NCBI GenBank assembly: GCA_019347805.1
Contig: JAHWKR010000017.1
Span: forward strand, 1 to 56,805
Length of the DNA: 56,805 nucleotides
Direction of reading: 5' to 3'
From: Methanobacteriota archaeon
GTDB taxonomy: Archaea; Thermoplasmatota; E2; JACPAO01; JAHWKR01
Both the position numbers and the translations under genes were made by a program. The first letter of the stretch is position 1. Every line of letters starts with the position of its first letter. Shown one piece after another: positions 31,007 to 40,052 of this stretch. Under the pieces are notes generated by a model that ran no database searches, had not been told where the DNA came from, and saw only the letters and a program-made list of their open reading frames with translations.

Positions 31007-32892
31007 GCCTCCTTGTTGTCCTGGTCCTTGTACATCTCCTCGATGAGGTCGGCGTACTCCGTGTCGATGATGCGGCGCTTGACCTTCATGGTCGGGGTCA
31101 GCTCACCGGCCTCCTGGGTCAGTTCGCGCGGCAGCAGGCGGAACTTCTTGATCTGCTCGTAGCGGGCGAGCCGTTTGTTGGCGGCCTCCACCTCGCTGCG
31201 CAGGAGGTCCTGGACCTTCGCGTCCTGGACGAGCTCCGCCGGGTCGGTCGCACGGACGCCGTTCGCCTTGGCCCAGGTCTGGACCGCTTCGAAGTCGGGC
31301 GCGATGAGGGCGGTGCAATAGTTGCGACCGTCGCCGATGAGAACGCACTGGGCGATGTGGGGGAACGTCTTGACGTCGTTCTCGATGGGTTGCGGCGCGA
31401 CGTTCTTGCCGTTCGAAAGGACGAAGAGCTCCTTCTTGCGGTCGGTGATGAAGAGGAAGCCGTCCGCGTCGACGCGTCCGACGTCGCCGGTCTTGAGCCA
31501 GCCGTCCTTGGTGAACGACTCCTTCGTGTCCTTCTCCTTGTTCCAGTAGCCCTGCATGACGCATTTTCCACGGACGAGGATCTCGTCGTCGGCGCCGAGC
31601 TTGACCTGGACGCCGGGCACGATCTTACCGACCGAGCCGAGGCGGCGGTTGTCCGGGGTGTTGACCGAGACGACGGGACTGGTCTCGGTGAGGCCGTATC
31701 CGGGCAGGATGGTGACCCCCATGGCGTTGAAGAACTTCTCCACCGTGGGGCTGAGGGCGGCACCGCCGGAGACGAAGAAGACGAGGCGGCCGCCGACGCG
31801 TTCCTTGATCTTGGAGAAGACCAGTTTGTCGGCCCGGGCGAGCTTCTTGGCGAGCTTGGGCGGTACCGGCTTGTTCTCGAAGGTGTATTGGAGCGATTCC
31901 TCGCCGACGGCGATGGCCCATTGGAAGATGCGCCGCTTCAGCCAGCTGCTCGACTCGACGTTGGCGCGCACCTTGGCGTACATCTTCTCGTAGAGTCGAG
32001 GCACGCTCGCCATGATGTGGGGACGCACCTCGCCCATGTTGGCGGGCACCTGGGCGACCGATTCGGCGTAGGCGATCGTGCACCCGGAGGCGATCATGAG
32101 GTAATAGCCGGCCATGCGTTCGAAGACGTGCGAGAGCGGCAGGAACGACAGGGCGATCCAGCCGGCTTCGATGGGCACGATGGAGCGCGAGGCGGCGACG
32201 TTGGAGTAGAGGTTGTCGTGGGTCAGCATCACGCCTTTCGGTTCGCCGGTCGTGCCGGAGGTGTAGACGATTGTGGCGAGGTCTTCGGGCTTGACCTTCC
32301 CCATCCGCCGGTCGACCTCCCTCGCGGCCTTCTCGGTCGCCTCGGCGCCCTCGAACTCGAAGTCGGCGAAGGTGGTGACGCCTTCGGGGAGGTCGTCGAC
32401 AGGTCCGTAGACGACGATGCGTTCGAGCCCGGGCACCTCGTCTCGCACCTGGAGCACCTTGTCGAGGATCTCGCGGTCCTCGACGAAGATGACCTTGCTG
32501 GCGGAGTCGTTCAGGATGTAGGCGACCTTCTCTGGGGTCAGGGTGTCGTAGATGGGCACCGTGACGGCGGCGGCGTGCAGTCCCCCCATGTCGGCGAGCG
32601 CCCATTCGGGCCGGTTGCCGCTCATGATGGCGACGCGGTCACCGCTCTTGATGCCGGAGTCGACGAGCGCCCGGGCGACGTGGAGGACACGGGCGCGCAC
32701 GGTGGCGTAGTCCTCACCGACCCAGCGGCCGCCGAGCTTGCGCACGAGCATGTCTTGGCCGCTCTTGTAAAGGGATTCTGCTTCGGCGAAGAGGTCGACG
32801 ATCGTGCCGTCGAGGCCTTCGATGTCGGGTCCTGCCACGATGCCGGCGTCGCTTCCCATGGGTTTTTTCTCCTGGACGAGTTGTTGCACCAT
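31003..32892 (-). CDS. Long-chain acyl-CoA synthetase (AMP-forming)
   Basis: 629 residues. ATP/AMP motif TSGTTGEPKGVMLTHDN at about 208-224; central VSGGAALSPTVEKFFNAMG; YGLTETSPVVSVN; TGDVGRVDADGFLFITDR; and a C-terminal lysine region LTPTMKVKRRIID. The order and the 630-residue length fit FadD/FAA-type ligases that activate fatty acids to acyl-CoA. There is no signal peptide, so it is cytoplasmic or membrane-associated. GGAGG lies 6 bases before ATG 32892, and TTTTTTGTAGC lies about 45 bases upstream. It heads the operon with the zinc ribbon and glycosylase genes. Confidence 0.9.
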   Translation of the reverse strand: MVQQLVQEKKPMGSDAGIVAGPDIEGLDGTIVDLFAEAESLYKSGQDMLVRKLGGRWVGEDYATVRARVLHVARALVDSGIKSGDRVAIMSGNRPEWALADMGGLHAAAVTVPIYDTLTPEKVAYILNDSASKVIFVEDREILDKVLQVRDEVPGLERIVVYGPVDDLPEGVTTFADFEFEGAEATEKAAREVDRRMGKVKPEDLATIVYTSGTTGEPKGVMLTHDNLYSNVAASRSIVPIEAGWIALSFLPLSHVFERMAGYYLMIASGCTIAYAESVAQVPANMGEVRPHIMASVPRLYEKMYAKVRANVESSSWLKRRIFQWAIAVGEESLQYTFENKPVPPKLAKKLARADKLVFSKIKERVGGRLVFFVSGGAALSPTVEKFFNAMGVTILPGYGLTETSPVVSVNTPDNRRLGSVGKIVPGVQVKLGADDEILVRGKCVMQGYWNKEKDTKESFTKDGWLKTGDVGRVDADGFLFITDRKKELFVLSNGKNVAPQPIENDVKTFPHIAQCVLIGDGRNYCTALIAPDFEAVQTWAKANGVRATDPAELVQDAKVQDLLRSEVEAANKRLARYEQIKKFRLLPRELTQEAGELTPTMKVKRRIIDTEYADLIEEMYKDQDNKEA

Positions 32893-32997
32893 CGCTTTCC
32901 TCCACGCTCTTGCGCAGGCGTGTCAACGCCAGGGCTACAAAAAAGGATGTCCCTGCTGCAGGTGTACGGGAGAAGGGGGAGAGGGTGGGGGACGGCC

Positions 32998-33891
32998 TCA
33001 GCGGCGGCGCCGCAGGACGACCACGAGGGCCACGGCCAGGACGACGAGCGGGAAGGCGGGTCCGGGGGAATCCGCGTTGTCGCCGCCACCACCGGTGCGT
33101 TCGACGGTGAGCGTATAGGTGATGTTCTCCGTCTGGGTGACGCGGCCGTCCTCGGAGGTCGCGACGAGGCGCACGGTGAACTCGTGGCTCCCCGGTTCGG
33201 CGTCGGAAGGGACCTCGAACGGGATCGACACGGTGGCGCTGCTCTCGCCGCTGCCGCCGGGCGGGTTGAGGGTGACCTCGACCACGTCCGGAGGGGTCTC
33301 GGTGAGGTTCCAGTCGGGGAACTCCGGCTTGACGTTGACCACGGCGTTCGAGGCCGAGGTGGCGTTGATGTCGATGGTGACGAGGTCGCCTTGGTCGGCG
33401 GTGCGCGCGGTCTCTCCCGGGTCGTACGTTACGATGACGAGGGAGCCGACCTCGAGGCCGGCGTCCGCTTCGTCGCTGACCTCTTCGTTCGCTGTGTTCG
33501 TCGCGCTGGCGTTGATGGCGAGCGTGACACTGTCCCCTGCGAGCGCGTCGACGTCTGCTCCGAGTGTGACCGTGATGTTCGTCCGTACGCTCTTCGATTC
33601 GTTGAGCGGGCAGTCAGGTGGGGACATCGGTTCGAGGGTGCCGTCCTCGACGGTAGCGGTCCCGGAGGCGTTCTCCAGTTCCGCGGCGACCGTGATCTCC
33701 GGACTGGTGACGAGGAGGAACATGTTGCACTCGTATTCGATGCTGACAGGCACCGTGACGGGCGCCCCGCCGGGGAACGCCTCGCCGCTCGGGAGCTCCG
33801 GATTGACCGTGAGTTGTGCGAGCGCAGGGGCGGTGGCAAACAGAAGCGAGCCGAGCACCGCGCCGACGATGAGGTATCCTCTGGCGAACAT
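32998..33891 (-). CDS. Secreted beta-rich surface protein with C-terminal anchor
   Basis: 297 residues from ATG 33891, about 27 bases after CCCTTAAAGG. Signal peptide LIVGAVLGSLLFATAPALA; a body of about 240 residues in repeated beta-sandwich units (PVTVPVSIEYECNMFLLVTS, GDSVTLAINASATNT, GDLVTIDINATSASN); several NxT/NxS sites; and a tail DSPGPAFPLVVLAVALVVVLRRRR. The tail is a PGF-CTERM-like archaeosortase signal with Pro in the third position. Resembles CARDB/NPCBM-like extracellular domains in pattern, but no family is assigned. Confidence 0.7.
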   Translation of the reverse strand: MFARGYLIVGAVLGSLLFATAPALAQLTVNPELPSGEAFPGGAPVTVPVSIEYECNMFLLVTSPEITVAAELENASGTATVEDGTLEPMSPPDCPLNESKSVRTNITVTLGADVDALAGDSVTLAINASATNTANEEVSDEADAGLEVGSLVIVTYDPGETARTADQGDLVTIDINATSASNAVVNVKPEFPDWNLTETPPDVVEVTLNPPGGSGESSATVSIPFEVPSDAEPGSHEFTVRLVATSEDGRVTQTENITYTLTVERTGGGGDNADSPGPAFPLVVLAVALVVVLRRRR

Positions 33892-34303
33892 GTCGAGCGT
33901 GGCGAGGAGAAGGTCTCCTTTAAGGGTTCCGGGGTGCGTGTCAGGCGGCCTGGAGGGGGGTCATCGCCTTCCAGCCGTGGCCGGTGATCCGTCGGCGAAG
34001 AGCACGGTGAGGGTCTCGGCGCGCGCGGGCGGACGGACGAGCCGTCGGGTCTAGGAACTGCACCGCCATCGATGCGACGCTTGGTGTGTCGAGAAGGAGG
34101 GTTGCACGTCTCCTCGCAACGGTCGCGATGCCTGTTCGGGAGGTCGACGGGGGTGTCTCTGTCACTTCTGTCTCCGTCCCGATCTGCACCTCTCGCACTT
34201 CCTTGGAGCAGGACATTTTGTAACCGCGGAGACACCGTCGATCACCCTCGAAAGGGTCCGCCAGAGGCGGTTCCTTATAGTCCTCCCGCCTCATCCCGGG
34301 CCC
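33892..34303. other. Intergenic region without convincing gene
   Basis: About 410 bases between two divergent genes. It contains TTAAAGG (about 33918, minus strand) and CTTATAGTC (34274-34282, plus strand) as the two TATA boxes. A 91-codon minus-strand frame (ATG 34216 to 33941) exists but has no promoter or domain and is Arg-rich like antisense frames elsewhere. I see nothing else. Confidence 0.5.
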
Positions 34304-35464
34304 ATGCGCAAGGTCTGTGTCGTCGGCGTCGGCAGCACCGCGTACGGCAAGAACAAGGAGAGCAACCGCGAGATGCTGACGCGCGCCTCGCTTGATGCGC
34401 TCGAGGATGCCGGGGTCGACCCCAAGGAGGTGGACGGCGCCTTCTTCGGCAACGCCTTCGCTGTGACGGAGCGCCAAGGCCATATCGGTCCGCTCGTGAT
34501 GAGCGCCCTCGGCATACCGGACGCCCCGTCCACCACGGTGGAGGCGGCCTGTGCCTCCGCCGGTGCCGCCTTCCGTGAGGCATGGGTCAATGTCGCCTCC
34601 GGCTTGCATGATGTGTTCCTCGCGGGTGGGACCGAGAAGGTGTCCACCATCGATACGCTCACCGCGACCGGCTATTTCGCCTACGGCTCCGATTATGTCT
34701 TCGAGGGCGGCAACGGTTGCAGTTTCCCGGGTCTCTATGCCGCGATGGCGACGGCGCACATGCACGAGCACGGCACCACTTCAGAGGACCTCGCCGAGAT
34801 CGCGGTGAAGAACCACAAGCATGCGGTCGACAACCCGAAGGCGCATCTGCAGAAGGCGGTCACGGTCGAGGACGTCCTCGGCTCGATGGAGGTGGCGAGC
34901 CCGCTCCACTTCTATGATTGCTGTCCTTTCTCGGACGGAGCCACCGCGGTCGTCCTCTGCTCGGAAGAGGTGGCGAAGAAGCTCACCGACACGCCGGTCT
35001 ATGTCCAGGGGGCGGGCCGCGCCGGCAGTGTCGCCGCCTTGCACGACCGCGAGAGCTTCACGAGCATCCCCGCCACGAAGCGGGCCGCCGCCGAAGCGCT
35101 CAAGATGGCCGGGAAGACCGTCCAGGACATCGATCTTTTCGAGGTGCATGATTGCTTCACGATCGCCGAGGCCATCGCCACCGAGGATCTCGGATTGTTC
35201 AAGCCGGGTACAGGGGCGAAGCAGGCGCGCGAAGGGGTGACCTATCGCGACGGCAAGGTGCCTGTGAACCCGTCGGGCGGGTTGAAGGCGAAAGGCCATC
35301 CGGTGGGGGCCACCGGGACCGGACAGATCGTCGAGGCCGTGCTGCAGTTGCGCGGCGAGGCGGGAAAACGTCAGGTCGACGGTGCCGAGACGGTCCTCAC
35401 CCACAACGTCGGCGCCACCGGTGGGTCGTGCGCGGTCCATATCTTCGGGAGGTCGGTGGCATGA
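34304..35464 (+). CDS. Archaeal thiolase (acetyl-CoA acetyltransferase)
   Basis: 386 residues from leaderless ATG 34304. Active-site Cys83 is in VEAACASAGAAF; the catalytic His residues are in LFEVHDCFTIAEA and in the Gly-rich GGLKAKGHPVGATGTGQ. This is the archaeal thiolase of the SCP2-like branch, which lacks the second cysteine of bacterial thiolases. In archaea it condenses two acetyl-CoA to acetoacetyl-CoA at the start of the mevalonate pathway for isoprenoid lipids. The stop overlaps the DUF35 gene as ATGA, the usual pairing; HMG-CoA synthase, normally the third partner, is not adjacent. Confidence 0.92.
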   Translation: MRKVCVVGVGSTAYGKNKESNREMLTRASLDALEDAGVDPKEVDGAFFGNAFAVTERQGHIGPLVMSALGIPDAPSTTVEAACASAGAAFREAWVNVASGLHDVFLAGGTEKVSTIDTLTATGYFAYGSDYVFEGGNGCSFPGLYAAMATAHMHEHGTTSEDLAEIAVKNHKHAVDNPKAHLQKAVTVEDVLGSMEVASPLHFYDCCPFSDGATAVVLCSEEVAKKLTDTPVYVQGAGRAGSVAALHDRESFTSIPATKRAAAEALKMAGKTVQDIDLFEVHDCFTIAEAIATEDLGLFKPGTGAKQAREGVTYRDGKVPVNPSGGLKAKGHPVGATGTGQIVEAVLQLRGEAGKRQVDGAETVLTHNVGATGGSCAVHIFGRSVA

Positions 35465-35853
35465 ACCAGGAGACGAAGACGGTGGACCGGATGCTCATCA
35501 AGGAGCAGGTCGACAGTCTACGCGACGGCAAAGTGGTCGGCTATACCTGCACGGCATGTGACAAGGACTCGATCACGCCGATCGTCCGCTGCCCGGAATG
35601 CGGCTCCGGGGACATCACCACGAAGATCTTCGCTTCCACGGGAACGATCCTGACCTATACGATCCAGCGGGTCGCGTCCGAGCTTTTCATCAACGACGTG
35701 CCGTACGCGTGGATCATCGTGCAGCTCGACGATGGCGGTCCCCGTGTCACCGGATGGATCCCGTACGTCTCCAAGCCGGAGGATGTCGCGGTCGGCGACA
35801 AGGTCAAGATCACGACGAGCTACAAGCCCGGTTTCATGTTCGAAAAGAGCTGA
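35461..35853 (+). CDS. DUF35 OB-fold protein, thiolase partner
   Basis: 130 residues. A rubredoxin-like zinc ribbon (CTACDKDSITPIVRCPECGS, about 30-49) is followed by an OB-fold domain (STGTILTYTIQRV, YAWIIVQLDDGGPRVTGWIP, VGDKVKITTSYKPG). This two-part protein bridges thiolase and HMG-CoA synthase in the archaeal mevalonate complex and helps channel acetoacetyl-CoA; that role is known for the family. Start ATG 35461 overlaps the thiolase stop. Confidence 0.9.
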   Translation: MNQETKTVDRMLIKEQVDSLRDGKVVGYTCTACDKDSITPIVRCPECGSGDITTKIFASTGTILTYTIQRVASELFINDVPYAWIIVQLDDGGPRVTGWIPYVSKPEDVAVGDKVKITTSYKPGFMFEKS

Positions 35854-35862
35854 AGACCGGTC

Positions 35863-36342
35863 TTAGCCGACCTGGAAGTAGGGCACGCCCGCGGCCTTGG
35901 CGCCGGCACCGTCGAGGTGTGGCAGGTCGCCGACGATGCAGAGCGCCCGGATGCGTCCGAGTGTTTCCGCTTTGCGGCGCACCGCGGTCCTGAGTCCGGC
36001 CCACTTGCCGCCCACTTCGATGGCGACGAGGGCCCGCTCTTCGGGGGTGAGCGGGCGACCGGCGGCGTGCTCGAGGGCGCGCATGACATCCAGAGTGGTC
36101 TCGTCGGGGCATTCCCGGCCGGTCACGATGGCGAGCGGGACACCGCGGGAGAGCAATGTCCAGGCCGCCTGGGCGACGGGTGCGAGGACGCCGGGTGTGC
36201 GGCGGGGGCCGAGCCGGTCGATGGCCTCCACGAGGGTGCCATCCAGGTCGAAGGCGACCGGGCGGGATGGGTCTCCTGAGCCGGCCACGAGGCCGCTGAG
36301 GTGCTCCAGCAAGCGGTCGTGGGAATCTGTTCTCGTTGTCAA
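35863..36342 (-). CDS. HAD-superfamily hydrolase
   Basis: 159 residues from TTG 36342, about 27 bases from CATAAGG with GGAGG between. Motif I VAFDLDGTLVEAIDRL provides the nucleophile Asp; motif II is PLAIVTGRE; a Lys-containing RRKAETLGRI precedes motif IV IVGDLPHLDGAGAKAAGVPY. The cap domain is minimal. Substrate not inferable; HAD enzymes of this length are often small-metabolite phosphatases. Convergent with the DUF35 gene, nine bases apart. Confidence 0.7.
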   Translation of the reverse strand: MTTRTDSHDRLLEHLSGLVAGSGDPSRPVAFDLDGTLVEAIDRLGPRRTPGVLAPVAQAAWTLLSRGVPLAIVTGRECPDETTLDVMRALEHAAGRPLTPEERALVAIEVGGKWAGLRTAVRRKAETLGRIRALCIVGDLPHLDGAGAKAAGVPYFQVG

Positions 36343-36479
36343 TCAGGTCGCTCCTCCAGTCTCCCCCCTTATGAACGTGATCGTGGGGGACAGGGGGGCG
36401 AGAAGGTGCGTTCGTCCGCTGGGGGACTTCCAGTCCCCGCGCCACCCTTATATGCCGGCCTTCGGCTCGAAGGCCGTCC

Positions 36480-38657
36480 ATGCGGGCTCTTCGGGTCGCG
36501 GTCGTCCTTCTCGCCCTTTTGCTGGTTCCGTCGGTCACAGCGGGATGGAGCCAGTTCCATGGGGATGCCGGACGTCAGGCGACGGTCTCTCCGGACGGCC
36601 CCTTCGATATCTCCACTTCGTGGCCCGGGCATCAGGCCGCGCTCGGTGACGGTTCCTGGTCACCTATGGCGCTCGCGACCGCCGAGGGAGCGATCGTCGC
36701 CCGGGATTGCGGTCTCGCGCGTTTCCCTGACGGCGATGTCGGTGTGCGGGTCTCACCCTGCGAGGACATCAGCCTCCAGGCCGTGGATGAGGCACGGGGC
36801 ATCGCCGTGGCCTGTGTCGTCGCCCCGCGTGACGAGCCGGTCTTGATCGGGTTCGGCTTGGACGACCTGCGGCCTGTGTGGCAGGTGGTGCCGACACGCG
36901 ACCTTGGGGCGGGATCGGCGGACCCGATGAGCGCGACCTGGGGTTGCCGCGGGGCCACCCACGACCCGGCCACGGGTCGCTTGGTGGTGGCCTTCTCGCC
37001 GCGGACGCCGAGCTACAGCATCGAACACCGGATCGCGCACATCGACATCATTGACGGCTCCGTCTTCTGGTCGATCCCGCTCGTTCTCGACCGGATCGGC
37101 GTCGAAGGGGTACTCGACCCTGTCGCGCTCGACAAAGGAGTGTTCTACCCGATGGGGATCACCCGCACGACGGCAGGGCTCGTCGTCACCGGGCTCGCTC
37201 CCTGTGCGTCTTGCACGGGTTCGTTCACGCTCACGAGCACCCTCGTATGGGCGCCCTGGGATGGCAACGAGGTACCTGGCGAAGGGGGATCCTTCTCGGC
37301 CGACGCGACGGCTCCGAGCACCGGTTCGGCGTTCGCGGCTGCACAGGATCGGCTCGCGGCAGCCGTCGTCGGTGATCGGCTCGTCGTCGTCGATCCAGGA
37401 GCCCGAGACGCGGGTCTCAGTGTGTCGGTCGGCACGCTCCGGTCCGACGACCCGGCCACGTTGGCGCCGCCGGTCTGGCTCGGCGGGGACCTCGTCGTCC
37501 CTCTTGAGACGACCCTCGCGGTTTTCGATGGTGCCACCCTGAAAGAGCGATGGACGTGGGGACAAGGGCTCGGTTGGCGCATCACGGACGTGACCTCTTC
37601 GGCCACAGGTGCCCTCCATGTCGTGACCGATGGTCCCGAGGGGAGGGAAGAGGGCCGCTTGACGACGCTCGATGTGCGGGACGGGACGACCCGTCAGATC
37701 CTCCCGCTTCCGGACGGGATCTCGACCTCCGCATTGCAGCTTCCGTATCGTGGCCAGCGCTTGCAGTCGGTGCCGATGGAGGACGGGTTGTTGGTGGTTT
37801 CCAGTGACGGCGGCCACGTCGTCGCGCGCCCGTCCACGGGCGCCTACGCCGATCTTTCTACCCGTTATCCGGCGCAGGGCGAGACGGTCTCGCTGGATGT
37901 CGATGGCGGCCTCGAGGCGGTGGGACATCATGTCGTGTGGGGTGACGGGACGGTGACGGAGCATGCCGCGGGCGTGCCCCTCGAACACGCCTACCGCGAC
38001 AACGGCGACCACCGGATCGTCCTCACGAGCGTCTTGGACGGTGGGTTCGCCCGCGCCACGACCCTGGCGGTACACGTGGGTGCCGAGGACCCGGCCACGC
38101 TCACGTTCATGCAGAAGGCGTTCGCGCCGGGCAACCAGGACATGGCATGGGGCATCATCAGTCTCATCCTCGTCGCATTGTCGCTCTTCGTGGCTTTCGG
38201 TCGCCACTGGTGGCGAAGGCATCGGATGCGGCGGAGCGTCCGGGAGATCGATGAGGTGGAGGCGGCGGCCGCAGCGCTTCCCACCGATCCCATCAGCGCT
38301 TTGGAGTCGCATCGGTCTGACCTGCGCCATCGTGTCGCATCGGGCCGCATGTCGGAGGATCATTTCAATTTCCTCGACCGGGAGATCCGCAGGCGCCTCC
38401 GCCTGCACCGGATGCATGTGTTGGGGCCGTATCTCGCCCGCATGTCGTCCCATTACGGCAGGCTGCTCGAGTCGAGCCTGGACGACGGCATCGTCAATGA
38501 CGCGGAGCGGAGCAGCCTCATCGCCGCCCTGTCGCGGGAGCGCCGCCTGAAGGGCCCGGAGAAGAACGAGCTGCGTCGGCTCATCACCGATTGGGCCGGG
38601 GCGGCCGCCTGGGCCGACGGAAGGCCGAAGCCGAAGGACCGCTACCGGTTGTCCTGA
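36480..38657 (+). CDS. Exported beta-propeller/PKD protein with membrane anchor and cytoplasmic tail
   Basis: 725 residues. Signal peptide LRVAVVLLALLLVPSVTAGW, then about 430 residues of repeated W-x-V and GxVxxx strands (WSQFHGDAGRQATVSPDGPF, DLRPVWQVVPTRDLG, ATLKERWTWGQGLGW) that suggest a PQQ-type beta-propeller. A PKD-like module with HHVVWGDGTVTEHAAGVPLE, HAYRDNGDHRIVLTS follows; then a membrane helix (IISLILVALSLFVAF, near 570) and a basic, helical cytoplasmic part of about 140 residues (REIRRRLRLHRMHVLGPYLA, MSEDHFNFLDREI). The topology is unusual for propeller proteins and suggests signal or structural linkage across the membrane. CCTTATATG lies 30 bases upstream. Confidence 0.65.
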   Translation: MRALRVAVVLLALLLVPSVTAGWSQFHGDAGRQATVSPDGPFDISTSWPGHQAALGDGSWSPMALATAEGAIVARDCGLARFPDGDVGVRVSPCEDISLQAVDEARGIAVACVVAPRDEPVLIGFGLDDLRPVWQVVPTRDLGAGSADPMSATWGCRGATHDPATGRLVVAFSPRTPSYSIEHRIAHIDIIDGSVFWSIPLVLDRIGVEGVLDPVALDKGVFYPMGITRTTAGLVVTGLAPCASCTGSFTLTSTLVWAPWDGNEVPGEGGSFSADATAPSTGSAFAAAQDRLAAAVVGDRLVVVDPGARDAGLSVSVGTLRSDDPATLAPPVWLGGDLVVPLETTLAVFDGATLKERWTWGQGLGWRITDVTSSATGALHVVTDGPEGREEGRLTTLDVRDGTTRQILPLPDGISTSALQLPYRGQRLQSVPMEDGLLVVSSDGGHVVARPSTGAYADLSTRYPAQGETVSLDVDGGLEAVGHHVVWGDGTVTEHAAGVPLEHAYRDNGDHRIVLTSVLDGGFARATTLAVHVGAEDPATLTFMQKAFAPGNQDMAWGIISLILVALSLFVAFGRHWWRRHRMRRSVREIDEVEAAAAALPTDPISALESHRSDLRHRVASGRMSEDHFNFLDREIRRRLRLHRMHVLGPYLARMSSHYGRLLESSLDDGIVNDAERSSLIAALSRERRLKGPEKNELRRLITDWAGAAAWADGRPKPKDRYRLS

Positions 38658-38719
38658 GCCTGCTTAGCGGTCGTGCCCATAAGCTTCAATTAGCCTCCCG
38701 GCTCTCCTCAGGCGTCCCG

Positions 38720-40030
38720 ATGTCCCAGCACATCGTCGCTTTGCTCGTCGTTCTCGCCCTGTTGTCCGTGGTCCCGATGGCCGAAGCGGCGCCCGATGCG
38801 CGCATCCAGGAGGACGCGAAACGATGTTCCGAAGCGCTCGTTTCCGCCGCATCGGACAACGCGACCTGTGTGGTCTTCTATGGGCATATCGAGGACTTCC
38901 TCGGCGGCGGGTTCCTGAACGCCGAGCGACCGCCGGATGTCATCTCCCACAGGGAGCTTGGCGTGTGGGGCCCGTCCGCGCCGCCCTATTGGGACCTGCA
39001 CAGGTTCGATTTCACGCTCCAGGCCGGGCCCATCGAGTATGATCCGGACGGGGAGATCCGCGTCCTTCCAGGCATGTTCCGGGACGGGGTCCCGCTCGTC
39101 GATGGCGTCCCCCTTCTCGCCAAGGTCCACATGACGGTGGACCAGACGGCCTTGCCAGGGGACACCGGAGTCGACCCGGCTCCGTCGTCGGGCGTGCTGC
39201 CGTGCGTCACGGTCGATGCGCTTGTCATGGCGGACGAGGAAGTGCTTTCGGGCGGCTCGGCCGTCGGTCATCTTGTGCGCCCGGGCGCTGCGCCGCCGGA
39301 GGCAGGATGCGCGGACGAAGGGCGGTTCAGCATCGACGATCATGGGGTCACGACGTTCGACATCGAGATCCCTTCGCCTGCGGGGGACGTTTCGGAAGAC
39401 CGCCGAATCCGGTTGGTCGTCCTTGCCTACTCGCATGATACCGCCGGGTCGCGCATCACCCCGCCCGGTGTACGGCTCGTCCAGGGACCGGACCATCTCA
39501 ACCATGTCGTCGTTCCGTTCGAGGACGGGCTCGAGGTGACCGCTGTGCGCCCGCAGTGGACCGATGCCCGACTTTACATCAGGACGAACGTGTCCAACCC
39601 GTGGGGCGATTACGATATCGATCATGAGACGCTGGACCTTCAGGTCAGCGCCCCGGATGGTTCGGTCATCGCCGCGCGGAGCCTCGGGGATATCGTAGGT
39701 CCGACCGTCCAATATGAGGTCGTCCACGACACGACGGTGCGGCCGCTCACGGCTTATTTCGAGTGGGACCTGTTGTCAGAGGGGCTTGAGGATGGACGGT
39801 ACGTCCTCAAGGTCTCGGCGGACAACGTGCAGCATCTGACCTCGGCGACCGCCGAGGCGTCGTTCGTCTTAGACGACGGTCTGCTCTGGCTCTACGATGC
39901 GGACGGTGTCCTGTTGCACATGGAGCGCCTGGGACCCGCGGCGGAGGCGTCGGCGGGAGGGGCTTTACAGGTCGTTTCTCTCCTGATGGTGCTCCTCTTC
40001 TGCTTCGGACGCTCCCGGCGCGCAGACTGA
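38720..40030 (+). CDS. Secreted protein with C-terminal membrane anchor
   Basis: 436 residues from ATG 38720, 28 bases after TCAATTAGCC; the longer frame from 38591 overlaps the previous gene. Signal peptide IVALLVVLALLSVVPMAEA. The extracellular part of about 380 residues has four cysteines and beta-rich segments (RLYIRTNVSNPWGDYDIDHE, LDLQVSAPDGSVIAARS, YVLKVSADNVQHLTSATAEA) like a beta-sandwich of unknown family. It ends in a membrane helix (ALQVVSLLMVLLFCFG) with an Arg-rich tail. It follows the propeller gene by 62 bases and may be co-regulated. Confidence 0.55.
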   Translation: MSQHIVALLVVLALLSVVPMAEAAPDARIQEDAKRCSEALVSAASDNATCVVFYGHIEDFLGGGFLNAERPPDVISHRELGVWGPSAPPYWDLHRFDFTLQAGPIEYDPDGEIRVLPGMFRDGVPLVDGVPLLAKVHMTVDQTALPGDTGVDPAPSSGVLPCVTVDALVMADEEVLSGGSAVGHLVRPGAAPPEAGCADEGRFSIDDHGVTTFDIEIPSPAGDVSEDRRIRLVVLAYSHDTAGSRITPPGVRLVQGPDHLNHVVVPFEDGLEVTAVRPQWTDARLYIRTNVSNPWGDYDIDHETLDLQVSAPDGSVIAARSLGDIVGPTVQYEVVHDTTVRPLTAYFEWDLLSEGLEDGRYVLKVSADNVQHLTSATAEASFVLDDGLLWLYDADGVLLHMERLGPAAEASAGGALQVVSLLMVLLFCFGRSRRAD

Positions 40031-40052
40031 CATTTTTTATGAGATCGGGTCT

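Noticed and set aside
30691-33987. 1098-codon plus-strand open frame
   Set aside because: It is antisense to the acyl-CoA ligase and neighbours. Its translation is Arg/Gly/Val/Asp-rich without any domain, as expected from high-GC shadow frames.
33941-34216. 91-codon minus-strand ORF in the 33.9-34.3 kb gap
   Set aside because: No TATA or SD at a useful distance and Arg/Thr-rich composition; no domain.
36422-36438. Hairpin GGGGACT-TCC-AGTCCCC before the propeller gene
   Set aside because: Only 7 bp and lacking the GGGGGAGG arm of the palindrome family; could be chance in GC-rich DNA or an operator, not enough to call.
36753-38453. 566-codon minus-strand frame
   Set aside because: Antisense to the propeller protein; rich in Arg/His/Gly and no recognisable motif.
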